Shown: positions 23,401 to 35,550 of the stretch, piece after piece
Position numbering within the stretch: position 1 is the first letter of the stretch
Layout: the number at the start of each line of letters is the position of its first letter
Assembly (NCBI GenBank): GCA_033980235.1
Contig: CM067069.1
Coordinates: 34,814,992-34,878,991 of the forward strand
Origin: Diadema setosum
Lineage: Eukaryota > Echinodermata > Echinoidea > Diadematoida > Diadematidae
Direction: 5' to 3'
DNA: 64,000 bases
The notes under the pieces: generated by a model
Told to the model about the DNA's origin: nothing
Database searches by the model: none
Seen by the model: only the letters and a program-made list of their open reading frames with translations
Made by a program: the position numbers and the translations under genes

Positions 23401-26400
23401 GATCATACATACATGTAGGACATCTTGACTGTCTTCATTAGGTCTATGTTAGGTATTAAATATCACATTGGTTCCTAAACAGCTACTTAACATCATGGTG
23501 CAATGTTTACAGCTAGCGAAAATTATTTGAGGATAATTCTTGGGAAAGCCCTATCTCACTCACCAACACAGCCTATCGTCAAGATGCCGTCCTTGAAGGC
23601 TTCGTGTTTGACGTAGTGCATTGCCTCACTGGGATTTGAATCCACGACCTGCGAGGCCAGGCCCTCCTCACCACGCATCTCGGCCTCAATCTTCTCTTTC
23701 CAACTGCTGAGGTCAACTGTCAAAAAGGTGGCATAATCAGACCAAATCACTAAACACTCTTTGAGAATGATCCTCATCTAACGCTTTATAGAGACTTAAC
23801 AGTAATTTGCATTCGACAAAAACAGTTTGTTGTTATAATCAACATATTTGTCTGATAATGTGTACATTTTCAGATAATCAGTCATTGAAAATCAAATGAC
23901 AGACAAGATTCATGAAGAAGAAAAAGAATGCATCATACCATGGTGGAGAATTTGAATACCAAATAACTTTTAGATGAACATTACTGGCAAAGTATTAAAT
24001 TGGTACCAACATTAGTTTTATTTAAGTTTTATTTTCATTATTTTTTTTTTTACATTTAAGTTCTATTTTAATGGATGGGAATGTTGGAGAAGTGGTTCCT
24101 GCACACATCAAATGTATACAATTTTGAAATTAGCTTGTCTGGTTGCACAGATTAAATCGCTAGCCCTAATTCATTCACATTCTTCAAAAGAAGGAAGTTC
24201 GTATACCACCATTATGAACTTTGATTTTTTTCTTTCCAATGTGAAGTCATGAAGTGATTAAGGAGATTTCTTCAAATAGCATCCTCACCACTGCTATCTT
24301 CTACAATATCTTTGCACATATGACTATAAAAAGAGTGCCATACACTCTGAGATAAAAAATATGTTTTTATTGTAGTTTTGTTTGACCCCTTTGTCTAATC
24401 ATTAGTCTGCCTGACACACCATGACTGAAGCCACAACTGCCTTGAACCTTTGCTAATGATGTCCAGTATGTAAACCCTAGCCCTAGTCATAAATCCTAAT
24501 CCTAGCAAGTTACCTTTCCCTTGGCAAGATGCTTCACAAGCCTTGTAAAGCTGCATCGGTCCAACCGCTGTGTATGTTCCTCGCTTTCTCCTCTTGAAAC
24601 CTGCCAATAAATATTCATTCCAAAATATATCGGACTTCAACGTCTGCATGGCTGAAATGAAAAGTGCATTAACAATGTTGCCCTACAACCTTGAATGCAG
24701 AACTTTCTTCTATGGACTTTGTAAAGTTTCACCAAAGTAAATGAGAATATCAGCAGTGAAGACACACGTTAAAAGTAAGCTGGGCTTTGAGATGTATTCA
24801 AGGACATGAGAGATAAGAATCAGGAAAGGTAAAGTCTGCAGTTCACTTTCCCCTAAAGACCAGGTAGCATTGGAATACCATGCAATGGGAAGGCTTGCCC
24901 AATTCAGATACATTTGGCCATCTCCATTGTGGTATACATAATATATGGACTGCTTTTTGGAGTATTGTTGATATATTATTGCCCTGAGGGATCTTGACTC
25001 CATGTTATGACTCAAGGTGCTTGCTCCTAGGGCAATAGCATAGAGTTGAGATCCCAAGGGGCAATAATATTAACAATGCCCTAAATAAAAGCAGTCCATA
25101 CTGTTTTACATATTGAATAGAATTAGATAAAATTTTACATGGGTCGATTGTGACTGCACTTGCCAATTCACACATCTGCACTGCCAAAAATGTTTGCATT
25201 GTCAGTGCATTGGACATGGGCCACTTCTCACGCTATGGAAGTGAAGTGTTTACAGTACATACATACATATATGTACTGGTATGAACCAACAGAGAGTGGT
25301 ATAGTACTTTGAGGTGGTTTGGGTACTATGGGGCTAAAGGAAATTGTTGAATTCTTCTTCCCCTCCCCCCCCCCCCCATTTCACCCAATCACAATTGAGG
25401 ATTCATCAAATGAGGTATATAAAGTAACATATTGTAATGTTGTCAAAGGGCTGGACCATACAATTGCTACCATACAATGTATTTTGAATAGCATTATACA
25501 GTAATGTTACAGTGCATGGAAGGAGAACACAAGTTTGCAGTTACAGGGAATTACCTGAGGCACTATCGCTAGTTTCTAGCTCCTTTGGGAAGGAGGTGAA
25601 GCAGATGACCAGAAGCTGGGGAAACTTCTCCTTGAAGTACGACCTCCAAGCCACCACCAGTGAGGGCGGGGCAAGGTCAATTTTGTTCAGCACCAGGATC
25701 AGCTGTTTCTTGAGATCCCTGGTGACATAGCCATACAGAGCTGGGGGAAAATGCAGGGCGGGGTGCCGGATGTCAGCAATGAGAAGAACGATGTCTGACA
25801 TTTCCAGAACTCGCCAGAGTTGTCTCCACGTCTGCATGAGATAGGATGATTGCAAAACATGTTCATCATGTACAGGAATAATTTGTATCAAACAATTAGG
25901 CTTTTGAATAACAGAGTGACAAGAATAGGTAGTCTGGGGTTAAAATTAAATATTTATAGAAACACATAAAGAGTGCGGAGATATCACTTACGTGTTGAAG
26001 TAACTCATACAAAACATGAAGAAGATCAAGTTCACAAAGCTGTTGAGAATTTCTTTTGCCTAGCATAGATAAATGGTTATCTACAGACTGCACTCCTTTC
26101 CACTAGCAGTGGCAGAAAACAAACTGGCAAACTATGCCATCCAGCCCAAAATGATACCATGAACCATACAAGAGCTCAGAATTCAATGATGCAATCCTCA
26201 GGGTGTCAAATCCTACGACACCAGAACAACATCCTGACATGGATGAGGAAAACTGGGTGACAGGGAACCGTCATCACTGCCTTTACCTCAAGGTTGATTT
26301 CAAAGTAGCTGAGTTGCTTGGAGGGGAACTTCTCATATATATTCTGGAGGTAGCTGCGAAATCCTTGTTCTTCTCGCTGCTCCAGTTTCTCCTTACTGAG

Positions 26401-29400
26401 GTTGTAATCCCACGGTGGTCTCTTTGGCATGTCTAGGACTGAGCCCGGCTGGTAGATGTCATCTAGGTCCACTTCTAGAGCAGTCTGAAGAGACAGAATG
26501 TGGGTGTGGTGGAGGAAGACAGACAGGGATGACTCTTTGAGACAATATAATATCTGATTTTGTACTTGACCTCTGACAAAATTAAGTCCTGAATAATGTG
26601 AATGTATTTTTCATGAAGTTTGATGATTTAACAAAAATAATGCAGGACATTTATATTGTGCAGCTACTATATCAATACACTCTACTGTGAATTACAAAAT
26701 AATAGTCATGACATGCATAATTCAAACTTAAGTAGCATTTTAAGGTGATGATTTTTAACTTAAACTTCATGGTCATATCAAGCTTGCTTGCTTTGTTGTT
26801 TTCTTACACAGCACTCCATGAGCTTTCTGAGAAGCACAAAGACAATTTTCAGTAGTGTGATATCTTTGGTTTGCCATAGGTTTTTTCTAGATATTAAAAT
26901 TACTGATATGTGCACACATGAGTGGAGTTAAAAGCCCTAGTCCCATCACCCACCTCTGGCAAAGGTTCATGCGGCATCATGGCTTGCTTCTTACGCTGAG
27001 CCAACTCAACCTTTGACTCCTTCTGAAAATGAAGCTGGAACCTGAGAGAGGAAGAGACCATTGGCAAGCAGACTCAGGAAATGGTGGTCACATTTATGGC
27101 AACAGAGCAAAGCTGGATGTACGCACAGATCAGGTAACAGAGCAGAGTTGGGTGTGAGAGCATCAGGTAACATTGGCTTTACATGTAGATAAAAATGTAG
27201 TCATATTATCTAGTGCCAGTTAGAGATCATAGTAAAGTACACTGTGGGACACATACATTGTACATGTAGGCATATATCATGGAATCACTGTAGATGTAAT
27301 TTTGTGATCTCTGGGTCTTCTATTGATTATAGATTTAATATTTTTCCAAAACATTAAGTCCCAGACACAAAATTTCTGTTGGTTCTTCGCTGTATCTTTC
27401 CATGATGATTTGTACTAATCATTGTTAATTTTTCTCAAGGTTACTGGGGGTAAAGCACAAAAATTCTTTCATTTAAGCTCTTTGTTGTTCATACATGAAA
27501 ACCATTGCTTCAGTTGCAAAGTTCAAAAGTCTTAAATTGCTCAAATTTGTTTATATCCAATGCCTAAATTAGTGACACTTTTACATGATTACCAGAGTCA
27601 TTTAATTCTCTCAAATGGGTAGATTTTAGTAAATACAATATTTCTAATTTTCTGCAGACTTTGTAAATTCAACCATGGCTTGAGGAGTTGATTAATTTAT
27701 TTTTCACTTGATGTTGCAGTCCTCACATAAAAGACATTGCTTGGATACTTTCCCACTAAAATCAATTGACATCACATAAACAGTACTAGTCTGGTGGTCT
27801 GGGATGCACATGTAGGGAATGGTATTTGATGCCAACAATCGCACACAGTGGCACTTCAGAAAGACAATCTTACAGGCTATGGGCTCCATTATACTTTTAT
27901 GCAGGCTTCCAATAATTTCACCCAAACACAAAATGTCATTGTAATTCAGTTTTAAAATGCTTTCATGAGTACACAAACTGGAAATATATTCAAATTAAAT
28001 CAAACAGTGTTGTGTGTGTCACAAGACAAGTTTTCTGTAAAGGTGTGGATTTAAAGCCCAGCTGACCTGTTAGGGTCGTACTGCTTGTCATAAACTTTGG
28101 CAGGGTTGGTGGGTTGCTGGTTGAGGGCGTTGACCTCTGGCATCTCTCCCTCCGATGTAGAGTTCATGTCTTCACTACTCAGGAGTTCTTGGGATTGCTG
28201 TCGTGATCTGTGGGACATTGCTGCATTAAATTGAAGATGGGGTAGCATTACCAATCCTGCTCTTTCAAACCATAAATATTGCATACTTAGCACTTATCTC
28301 CCCTCCCCCCCCCCCCCCCCCCCGTACCAAATGATTTAACAATAAAACCGGTGTATACATCATTATTGGAAGTTATTGGCTAGCAAAATTAGATAAATTT
28401 ACAAATATAGTGCTCCATTTTTGGGTCAGAGGGAGCCGAGAGTTAAACTCACAAGGCATGGAACGCAGAGTTTAACTTTGTTTTACTACAAAACAAATAG
28501 GTGCTGCCTTCAAACTTTTCCTTAATCTTAAAGTTGGACTGTCGTCAGGATTCAGGAAGTGCTTCTTGCAGAGCCAACGCAATTTGATCTGCCTAAAAGC
28601 AAGAGTAAAACTGAGATTTCTGGCAAACCTGCAATGCTTGCCCTTAGAACTACTAGAAAAGAGTCTAGCTAGAAGAGGAAGAAGAAAAAAAAAAATACTA
28701 GGACATTATTTTCAGCAAAAATCATTTCTCAAAATCTAAAGATTAACATTAAAATGAAAGATCATCTAGGCCTATATACTAGTCGTTACTAGTCGTAGAC
28801 CGATGTAGCTTTATAGAACAGTGAAGCGTCACTGGCACTGCTGCAGTCAGTGCTGTGTCACCTGTCTTGTTGGGCTTCTGGAAAGACAATAGTCTGGTAG
28901 GGCCTAATGCCATGCCCTCCCACTTTCAGCAAGTTTCCACTGCACTGCTGTAGGCCTATGTCAAACTTGAGTAAAGCTAAAGGTATACATCTTCTTCTTT
29001 AAAATTACTGCAGTAATGACAGCTACTATTTGAGATAATTACTCTGCGAAGTATGTGAATTTGTTGGCAAAAAAAAACCCAAGAAGAATTAGGGTCTCAA
29101 TTAAATAAATAAATAAAAAAAAACGTCTGTAACGTTTGAATAGCAGGGCACATTTCCTGGGTAGGCACCCTGAGTATTTGTAATCAGTAAATTTATGTAT
29201 TATGAATAATTTCATCAATTTTACTGAGACAAATTCATGTTTTCTTTCGGAAAAGATATCTCTCAATCGGTCAAAAAATTCAAGCGTTGTCTAAAAACCT
29301 CTGTCCCTTAGAGTGCCCCTGGATTAGACTGTCTAGAGACAGGAGTCTAGAGTAGACTTTCATCAATGAGATCATGTGTCATCATGTATCGCTATCGCAC

Positions 29401-29555
29401 GTAGACAACACGGACCAACCAGCGCAGCGAGAGCCGCTCTTACCTGCATGGGGTCCGTGACCCGGTCGGTGATGGCCATCGACCCGCTTGCGATCCCTCT
29501 TCTCTTGCAGCTGTTTCTTCTTCTGCTTGCCACTAAAAGGCTTTTTACGAGGCAT
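17436..29555 (-). CDS. GNL1: GNL1, circularly permuted GTPase (guanine nucleotide-binding protein-like 1), complete
   Basis: Eleven minus-strand coding exons, all with GT/AG sites and matching phases: 29555-29444, 28220-28067, 27041-26954, 26484-26287, 25831-25555, 24600-24514, 23716-23564, 19936-19758, 19133-18962, 18473-18333, 17728-17436. They total 1,854 bp, 617 residues plus TGA; animal GNL1 is about 600. The start is fixed by the family-typical basic N-terminus MPRKKPFSGKQKKK. GTPase motifs appear in permuted order: G4 NKID (233-236), G5-like FTSF (262-265), G1 GHPNVGKS (357-364), G2-like SRTPGHT (379-385), G3 DSPG (401-404). A DIRHP motif (204-208) precedes G4. The C-terminus (about 521-617) is acidic, then Lys/Arg-rich. 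Relatives of the YlqF/YawG group act in ribosome biogenesis and shuttle to the nucleolus; nucleolar or nuclear action is inferred here. Introns carry several transposons. No frameshift or missing motif was seen. Expression signals were not identifiable. Confidence 0.95.
18660..18740. repeat. (CAAA)n-like low-complexity tract in a GNL1 intron
   Basis: Repeated AACAAACAAACAAATAAAC phrases between GNL1 exons 9 and 10. It is a simple sequence with no further structure. Confidence 0.7.
19560..19680. repeat. (ATC/ATT)n low-complexity tract in a GNL1 intron
   Basis: Degenerate ATCATT/ATTATC trinucleotide repeats between GNL1 exons 8 and 9. A similar tract is at 13070-13170. Confidence 0.75.
19758..19936 (-). 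CDS. GNL1: GNL1 exon 8: P-loop, switch and DxxG motifs
   Basis: This 179-bp exon starts after GCCACAG and completes a split glycine to give GHPNVGKSS, the phosphate-binding loop. It then encodes SRTPGHT and CDSPGL, the Mg/gamma-phosphate-sensing segment, and ends at KQLQ before GTATTG. It sits just downstream of the 3.6-kb intron filled by nested transposons, so correct removal of that intron is needed to join the two halves of G1. Confidence 0.93.
20170..20400. repeat. Four tandem units of about 54-55 bp in the left arm
   Basis: The phrase CCCCGGTGGG recurs at steps of 54, 55 and 54 bases, each time followed by ACCGGGCTTTGTCGGGGG-like text and an AT-rich spacer ending in ATTTTG. The right arm (22990-23190) carries a related, inverted set of units with GGGGACTTGGCCGGGG. 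Together these look like expandable subterminal repeats of the outer element. Confidence 0.75.
20938..22012. mobile_element. hAT-like non-autonomous element, 1,075 bp, with perfect 8-bp target duplication
   Basis: The ends CAGTGGCGTATCTAGGG and CCCTAGATACGCCACTG are perfect 17-bp inverted repeats. The 8-bp sequence GTGATACA lies directly outside both ends (20930-20937 and 22013-22020). CAGTGGCG termini with 8-bp duplications are diagnostic of the hAT superfamily. The interior has long C/G runs, two copies of GCGAGCGAGCGCAGCGAGCG-like sequence (about 21492 and 21578), and another element inserted at 21079. It has no transposase frame. The intact duplication points to relatively recent insertion. 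Confidence 0.88.
21079..21437. mobile_element. 359-bp TTAA-flanked near-perfect palindrome (fold-back MITE) inside the hAT-like element
   Basis: TTAA lies on both sides (21075-21078 and 21438-21441). The left arm begins AGGGGAAGGTTAGTAACTGA and the right arm ends TCAGTTACTAGCCTTCCCCT. The arms pair over roughly 160 bases with few mismatches around a short loop at about 21245-21270. TTAA targets point to a piggyBac-type transposase acting in trans. Arm identity is much higher than in the 3.4-4.9 kb element, so it is probably younger. Confidence 0.85.
24943..25101. mobile_element. Fold-back MITE in GNL1 intron 5
   Basis: The left arm TATGGACTGCTTTTTGGAG continues to TATTATTGCCCTGAGGGATC. The right arm is the inverse: GATCCCAAGGGGCAATAATA, then ATAAAAGCAGTCCATA. 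The arms are about 58 bp and imperfect. It lies between GNL1 exons 5 and 6. The target duplication is unclear. Confidence 0.6.
28304..28323. repeat. Poly(C) tract
   Basis: A run of about 20 C lies just upstream (minus-strand sense) of the GNL1 exon 2 acceptor, as G on the coding strand. It is a likely site of length variation. Confidence 0.85.
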
Positions 29556-30731
29556 TATGGATTAATACCTACCCTGTTTCTCGTGTGAATAATCTACAAT
29601 GATTAGTGGCAGACGACTGGGAGATCTAATGCAAACAAAACTTCGAAAATATAGTAAAACACCACGGGAAGAATGAATTTTGATGGGTGTGTTTACATGC
29701 CCACGACCGCAGGATAGTCACATTCGGGAGTGCAACTACATAAGATTAGCGGTACATTATGTACATACAAAATACCAAAGTGAATAAGAGGATAACCACC
29801 CGTGTTAACAGCTTTAAGTGCCTTTAGTTAGAAACGTGTAATATGATTGTGTGCTTGAGCAAGTCAAATAATCCGGCTTTATTCAGTGTTATCAAAATCA
29901 TTCTATCTAACAAGATAGCAGGAAACGTTTGGTTTTGCTACTAAATCTCTGCTTTTAGATTCAGTCGAGTAGTAAGAAATTAATTTTTCTCTCCCGCGGG
30001 AAATGCAGCTTGCATCAATGCAAATTATGTTGATAGCAATATTGAATAGGCCTACAGGAATTAAATGTCCATGCAATCACTAACTTCACTTGATATACAT
30101 GTATGTCCTATACAAGGTTGCAGTTTTCATCAAACGTAATACTTTATAACTTAAAAGGACTTGCAGGTGTTTTACTGTAGGATATTACAAATTATTCAAA
30201 AATAGGAGTTTAGCTGCAATCATTGATTGTTATCCTGAATAAAGGGCTATAAACAAGATATTGGTGCATACAGTGCAATACACTCATATCATCTATTTGT
30301 GGAAAAAAAAAAGGATGAATAAAGGTACACTTATTTATGAATATAGCCTACAAGCAATCAAATCTGGGCGAATAAATGGTCTTGCTCTGTATTACGAGGA
30401 TCGTTTTTAAATTAGGTGGGGTTTTTTTTTATCTTCTTTGAGCTTAGTGGATGATTACAATATTGTCCTACCATAGAAAAGGGAAATTCCAGTTCAGTTA
30501 TAAGTTAGTCTGAAAAGAAAGATTATTCCAAGGACACTGACGGTGAAATCTCATGACAATCAAGTAAAATTTAGCTATATAATTCAGGTGGTTGTGAAGT
30601 TTCGCTAATTTTCACTGGACTGTAAAGTTCTAAAGCAGAATATGTTATTAGTCAATGATGACATCACCTCACAACTTGTCATTAAGTTTGTGCATGGCAT
30701 CTCGACATTTTCGGTTTTTTGTTTGTTATTT

Positions 30732-30808
<77 letters not shown>

Positions 30809-31079
30809 AAAACGCAGTTATGCTCCTGTCTCAGATCCTAATCTTTACATCTGACTGATTATTATCCTGAAGTTTATTCAGCCATTAAACAAAATAACAT
30901 GATATTTTTACTACCAAAAGCAGAAGATTTAAATTTTTGTTTATGTCAAAGTTTTTACAAACGACTTAAGTAATCTATATTTAATATAAATGCTGTAAGA
31001 AAATGCTGCAATATAAATGCTGTAAGAAAATAATAAAACAAACTTGAATAATATATTGCTTACTCATCAATTATCTAGG
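29556..31079. other. Region 5' of GNL1: no distinct promoter motif, then microsatellite
   Basis: The GNL1 start codon is at 29555-29553. Upstream on the minus strand there is no obvious TATA box, CpG island or upstream exon that I can support. The rest is AT-rich DNA with a T10 run at about 30421 and the TTG repeat at 30733-30808. Confidence 0.4.
30733..30808. repeat. (TTG)n microsatellite, about 25 units
   Basis: An essentially uninterrupted TTG array. It produces an artefactual poly-leucine reading frame on the plus strand. Confidence 0.95.
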
Positions 31080-31348
31080 GATCCACGTCCTACAAGCTTA
31101 GCTTTCTTGTGGATCGCTATTTTCCAAAATTGAAGTTATTTTCTGAAAGCTCGCGAAGTATACATGTATACGCATCGTTCCTTCTGATTATTGTACATAT
31201 GTTGATGTATAGAATTTATTTCGTATATTACATGAACCTTTTGTAAAAGTGTAGACAATATCATTTTATGATATGTATACTTTGCATTACGTTTTGATTT
31301 TCTTTGATTGGAAATAAACTATGATTGATTGATTGATTGATTGATTGA
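31080..31348 (+). mobile_element. Probable 3' end of a non-LTR retrotransposon with (ATTG)n tail
   Basis: A unique-looking segment ends in GGAAATAAACTATGATTG followed by seven or so ATTG units. A tail of short tandem repeats right after an AATAAA-bearing 3' end is typical of LINE families whose 3' ends are microsatellite-tailed (CR1/L2/RTE-like). No reverse transcriptase remains. The 5' limit is a guess. Confidence 0.4.
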
Positions 31349-31526
31349 AAGTTGTTTTTGTACAACCTCATGTTCAGTGAAAAATTGTGAGGTGATGCCA
31401 TTGATATCAGCTCACTCATTTGCATATTCATATTTTTTTTTACTATTCAAGAACTGTTTGACATAATTCAGCAAAGCTTCACAATTTCCTAACTTCTCTT
31501 GTTTTTACCCGATTTTGATAACACTA

Positions 31527-31776
31527 GAAGAGTTTGTTTGCGAAAACCGATAAGTCCATTTTTGAAGATTTTGAAGTACGTTCTTTGTCATAAAGTACAA
31601 AATAATACCTTTTAAATGATATACTGGTCACTACATATTATAAAGGTACATTTTTTAAGTTATGGTGAAAAGAACCAAAAATTTTCTTATTATTCTCTTT
31701 ATTTTTCTTGACCTTTAATCCCAAATATCTCCATTTGGCAAATATAGACTTATCGGTTTTTGCGAACAAACTCTTC
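31527..31776. mobile_element. 250-bp MITE with TA target site
   Basis: The ends GAAGAGTTTGTTTGCGAAAA and TTTTTGCGAACAAACTCTTC are inverted over about 36 bp (continuing CCGATAAGTC/GACTTATCGG) and flanked by TA on both sides. It has an AT-rich interior with no coding capacity. A non-autonomous Tc1/mariner-like element is the simplest reading. Confidence 0.75.
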
Positions 31777-32396
31777 TATGTATTTGCTATAAAAGTTTAC
31801 TCTGCCTTTCAGACTTATCCGCTATGATTAGATTTTAGAGAAAAACAAACTAAAGAGCATATCAAATTTCACTTAAATCAGACAATGTTTTTTTGAATTT
31901 TTAAAGTTTGGTATCATTCATGGAAGCATGCAGTGATATCGGTCGCAAGCACTGTATACAATATGTTATGGAAATTGAGGAGACGACGTCAGCGCATTAA
32001 GTTTGTTTCGTTAGCTTGACACACAGATTTTTTTAACTTCATTTATTTTACATGAACAACGTGAACGTGTATTTGTCATCCCTCTAGATATTCTAGAAAA
32101 GTGATCATTTGCTTTCAGTGAGATGGGTTAATATTATTTTGCAGGATTATCGACAAAATTCAATTTTACGACTACATTGTCAAAGTACAAACAAAACTAG
32201 ACTTGGAAGTTGTCAACACTGACAAATTAGGTGATCCGATTTTTTTTAATCGATGATTCGAGTGCTGATCGCAATAGGCATGACCATACAGGCTTCATCT
32301 GTGTTTAATGACATTGACCGTGTGATGTTTTAATTCTCATTTAGAAAAGAGAGTCAGGTCTGCCATCTTTGGTACCAAATTCGGTATACACTATAA

Positions 32397-33540
32397 CGAT
32401 GATACAGAATGAAACATTTATGACCTTTGACCCTAATTTACCTACCCAAGATGGTGTTCGATCAAGTAGTTGTTATCTTATAATAATGTACGTGACATGA
32501 ACTAAACATGTGCAAAATATGGGGGTAATAGGGAATATCTTTCTTGAGTTATTGCAAAGAAAGTTGAAGAAAGAAAGAAACATGAAAATACATCGAAGCT
32601 AGGCTTTAATTTTAGCGAAGTTTTTCGACGTGATTTCGATGTCGTATGAAAAAGAGTGGGCAAAGAAACGATAGCGCAAAGTCTCAGCTACAACATATTA
32701 AAATCTGGGATAAATTCACAGAAAGGTAAGTGAGATAGTGCTCGATAAAGACAATCATGTCAATTTTCACATCTAGACAAATTCCCTCCCATAGAGTTAA
32801 CACGTCATAACGAAGATAGAGAAAAAAGTACACATGACCTTTGACCTCACTTTGCACAGACAAGATGGCATCTGACCAAAAAGTGGTTATCTTGTGAAAT
32901 GATCCTTGTAACATGGTCTTTACGTGTACAAAATATGGGAAAGAAAGGATATGTATTCACCAAGATACAGGATGAAACATTTATGACCTTTGACCCTAAT
33001 TTACATTCCCAAGATGGCGTCTGATCAAGTAGTTGTTATTTTGTGAAATAATGTACGTGACATGAACTAAATATGTGCAAAATATGGTGGTGATAGGGTA
33101 TGTTTTTTCTTGAGGTTTTGCAAAGAAAGTTGCAAAAAGAAAGAAATATTTAAATACATCGAAGATAAGCTTTAATTTCAACCAAGTTTTTGGACGTGAT
33201 CTCGACATCGTATGAAAAAACGAAGAATACTCTCCCGATAGCCCAAAGTCTCAGCTACAACATATTAAAATCTAGAAGAAATTCACCGAAGCATAAGTGA
33301 GCTAGTGCTCGGTAAAGATAGTCATGTCAGTTTTCATTTCTAGAAAAACTGCACTCCCATAGAGATAACACGTAAACTGGCCAAATTTGACAAGGTTACG
33401 TTCAATCCATTTTTACGAGGTGATAAAGTCATCCAAGCAAAACTTTGTTATCATATTTATGAAAGACTATTTAATAAGCTACAACATACTGAAATCTGGG
33501 CCAAAATCGGCAAAGGATAAGTGAGATACGCTCGAGTGAC
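32397..33540. repeat. Tandem-duplicated dispersed repeat, about 563-bp unit, two units plus a partial third
   Basis: The text GAAACATTTATGACCTTTGA occurs at about 32411 and 32974, and CATCGAAG-anchored and CTACAACATATTAAAATCT segments recur with the same 563-568-base offset. A third partial copy starts at about 33478 (CTACAACATACTGAAATCT). Units are diverged by point changes and small indels. Each carries TGACCTTTGACC-type DR1 phrases (32421, 32835, 32984). It has no coding frame. It looks like a decayed mobile element with internal tandem duplication. Confidence 0.7.
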
Positions 33541-34920
33541 CTTGAAATTTGATGACGTCATTTTGAAAATTTACTTTTTTTACTTTATTAAGAAATTCGA
33601 TATCTTTTCATCCTTTTTTTAGTATCGCCAACCCATGAAATGACATGTACATCTCATCAGCTTTCAAAATACGTAAAGAAAATGGGGGGTCACCGTCCAT
33701 CCTGACGAGTAAAATCGGATTTAAAATTGGAAGTTTTTTTGCATAGTTGCACTGTATATCGCCATTGACGCGCGCGCGGAATTTTAACTTTGACGGGCCC
33801 GTATGACGTCATATTGAGTCGGATTGACTTGAAACTTGGTAGAAGTATTACGCATTTCACTTCACTTTTGTCTCTAAAGTCTGTTATGAATACGCATTTA
33901 TGCAAACTTAAGTTAAGTATAACCTGTTCAGCCCACGTGGGTCAGCTCGAGGGGAGGAGTAAGGTTTCGTCGCTTTTATTCCAAGAAAGTCTGGTAGAGT
34001 AGTAATCTCTTTGGTGTCACTGAGGATATGATACTCAGTAGTGTGACATGTTGCTGAGTTACCATCATCTTTTCCTCTCCTCCTTAATAAGTCAAAATGA
34101 ATAGGCGCGGACTATCTCTGTATGTTAAGATGGTTGCAATTTTGATTCCTATCATCACCTATACATATAGCTCGACCTAGACATAATAGTTTGACGCATA
34201 TCCAGTCAGTTTTCATTCTCTTCTTCTCTTTGGTCATGTCTGTTGTTATTATTGATGTATACAAGCCTATAGTTCGGACCAAAGAAAATGTTGAAAGATC
34301 AGCAATTAAGGAAATCGGAAAATCTGTTCATGGGTTCTGGGCTTTCAAGGGTATAGATGGAAACTCGTCAACAATTTACTGATGTCACATTGGTATACAG
34401 TTGGTGGTCCACGAGGGGTTTCAGCATGTCACTGCAACGTGTTCTTGTGCAACGTCCTCAAAGGCCAGCAATAACATGTTGTGCAACTTCCTTAAGAATT
34501 TGCAACAAGCTCAAAAAAAAAATGTATATTCACACAATTACATGTGAAAAAACATGTGCAAAACATAAGAAAAATCAAACTACCATGGTACTGAGATATC
34601 TGTGTGCAAAACATGAGAGAGCATAATGTGAGCAGCAAACATGGCAAAAAGGGAGATAAAAGCTGCAAAATATTGCATACTACGTGCTCAGGTGTGCGCT
34701 CCGCGTACAAACAATTTCTGCAATATTCTCAAATTCTGAGTTTGCAACATAGTATTTTATGCTCAAATTTCACTACGAGTTATGGACCACATATAGAATA
34801 ATGGCATTTATGAAATGTATTTCTGCATTCACCGCATTAACACGGATGTCTGGGAACATTCCGCTTTAAAGCTATCGGATAGTAGGGGAATCTCATCGCG
34901 GCGCCTTTGCTGCAAGAAAA
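33541..34920. other. Intergenic stretch without a supported feature
   Basis: Low-information DNA. A CpG patch at 33769-33800 (GACGCGCGCGCGGAA, GACGGGCCCG) and two GACGTCAT motifs (33551, 33805) stand out. These are CRE-like, but they lie within repeat-looking sequence. No exon is supported. Confidence 0.4.
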
Positions 34921-34922
34921 CG

Positions 34923-34956
<34 letters not shown>

Positions 34957-34957
34957 A
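34921..34957. repeat. (CAA)n microsatellite
   Basis: About 12 CAA/ACA units. Confidence 0.9.
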
Positions 34958-35087
34958 CAATCTCTTGTGTAACAGAAATTCCAGGCCCGGTCATCCGTTC
35001 TTCCGTGAGGACAGTTGTAAGGCCTGTTGTGGATACATTTACGATTCATCGCAACTGATGGTAAAATCAAATGCAAGCAACCACACC

Positions 35088-35264
35088 CAGTGGCGGATCC
35101 AGGAATTCCGTGTAGGGAGGCGCCTTTACAAAACTTAAGGGTTCCCCCCCCCCTCATTTTTTCTTTGTATTTCTTTTGTTTAAAAAGAAATAAAATAAAG
35201 AGGGGGCGCGAGCCCGGACGATGCCCCCCCCCCCCCCCCCCCCCCCGGCCTGGATCCGCCACGG
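35088..35264 (+). mobile_element. hAT-like end fragment, copy A
   Basis: It begins CAGTGGCGGATCCAGGAATT and ends CCTGGATCCGCCAC, which are inverted to each other. The interior has GGGAGGCGCCTTTACAAAAC and long C runs. CAGTGGCG termini are hAT-type, but no 8-bp duplication is recognisable, so it may be a rearranged or solo-terminal derivative. Confidence 0.6.
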
Positions 35265-35381
35265 TGACTGAAACCAGTGACTCTGGTTGTCAGCTTGATG
35301 TCTTGCATGCCATTAGTGATGTGTTTGCGCAGAGCAGCTTACTCATGTTACTTATGTTATGTAAAGAAGTGCAGTGTCAGC

Positions 35382-35550
35382 GGTAGATCGGGGGGGGGGG
35401 GGGGCGCACCGGGCGCACGCCCCCTCTTAATTATAATTTTTTTTTGTCTAAACAAAAAAAAAAAAAAAAAAAATGGGGGGTGCGTACGCGTCCCTCCCCC
35501 TTTAATTTTGCAAAGGCGCCTCCCCTTACGGAATTCCCGGATCCGCCCCT
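35382..35550 (-). mobile_element. hAT-like end fragment, copy B, inverted relative to copy A
   Basis: It ends GGCGCCTCCCCTTACGGAAT then CCCGGATCCGCC, the reverse complement of the start of copy A with mismatches. It contains G14 and A21 homopolymers. Copies A and B face each other across about 120 bp, which could be one larger rearranged element or two insertions. Confidence 0.55.

Noticed and set aside
30642..30854. Open frame with a poly-leucine stretch resembling a membrane helix
   Set aside because: It is the (TTG)n microsatellite read in frame.
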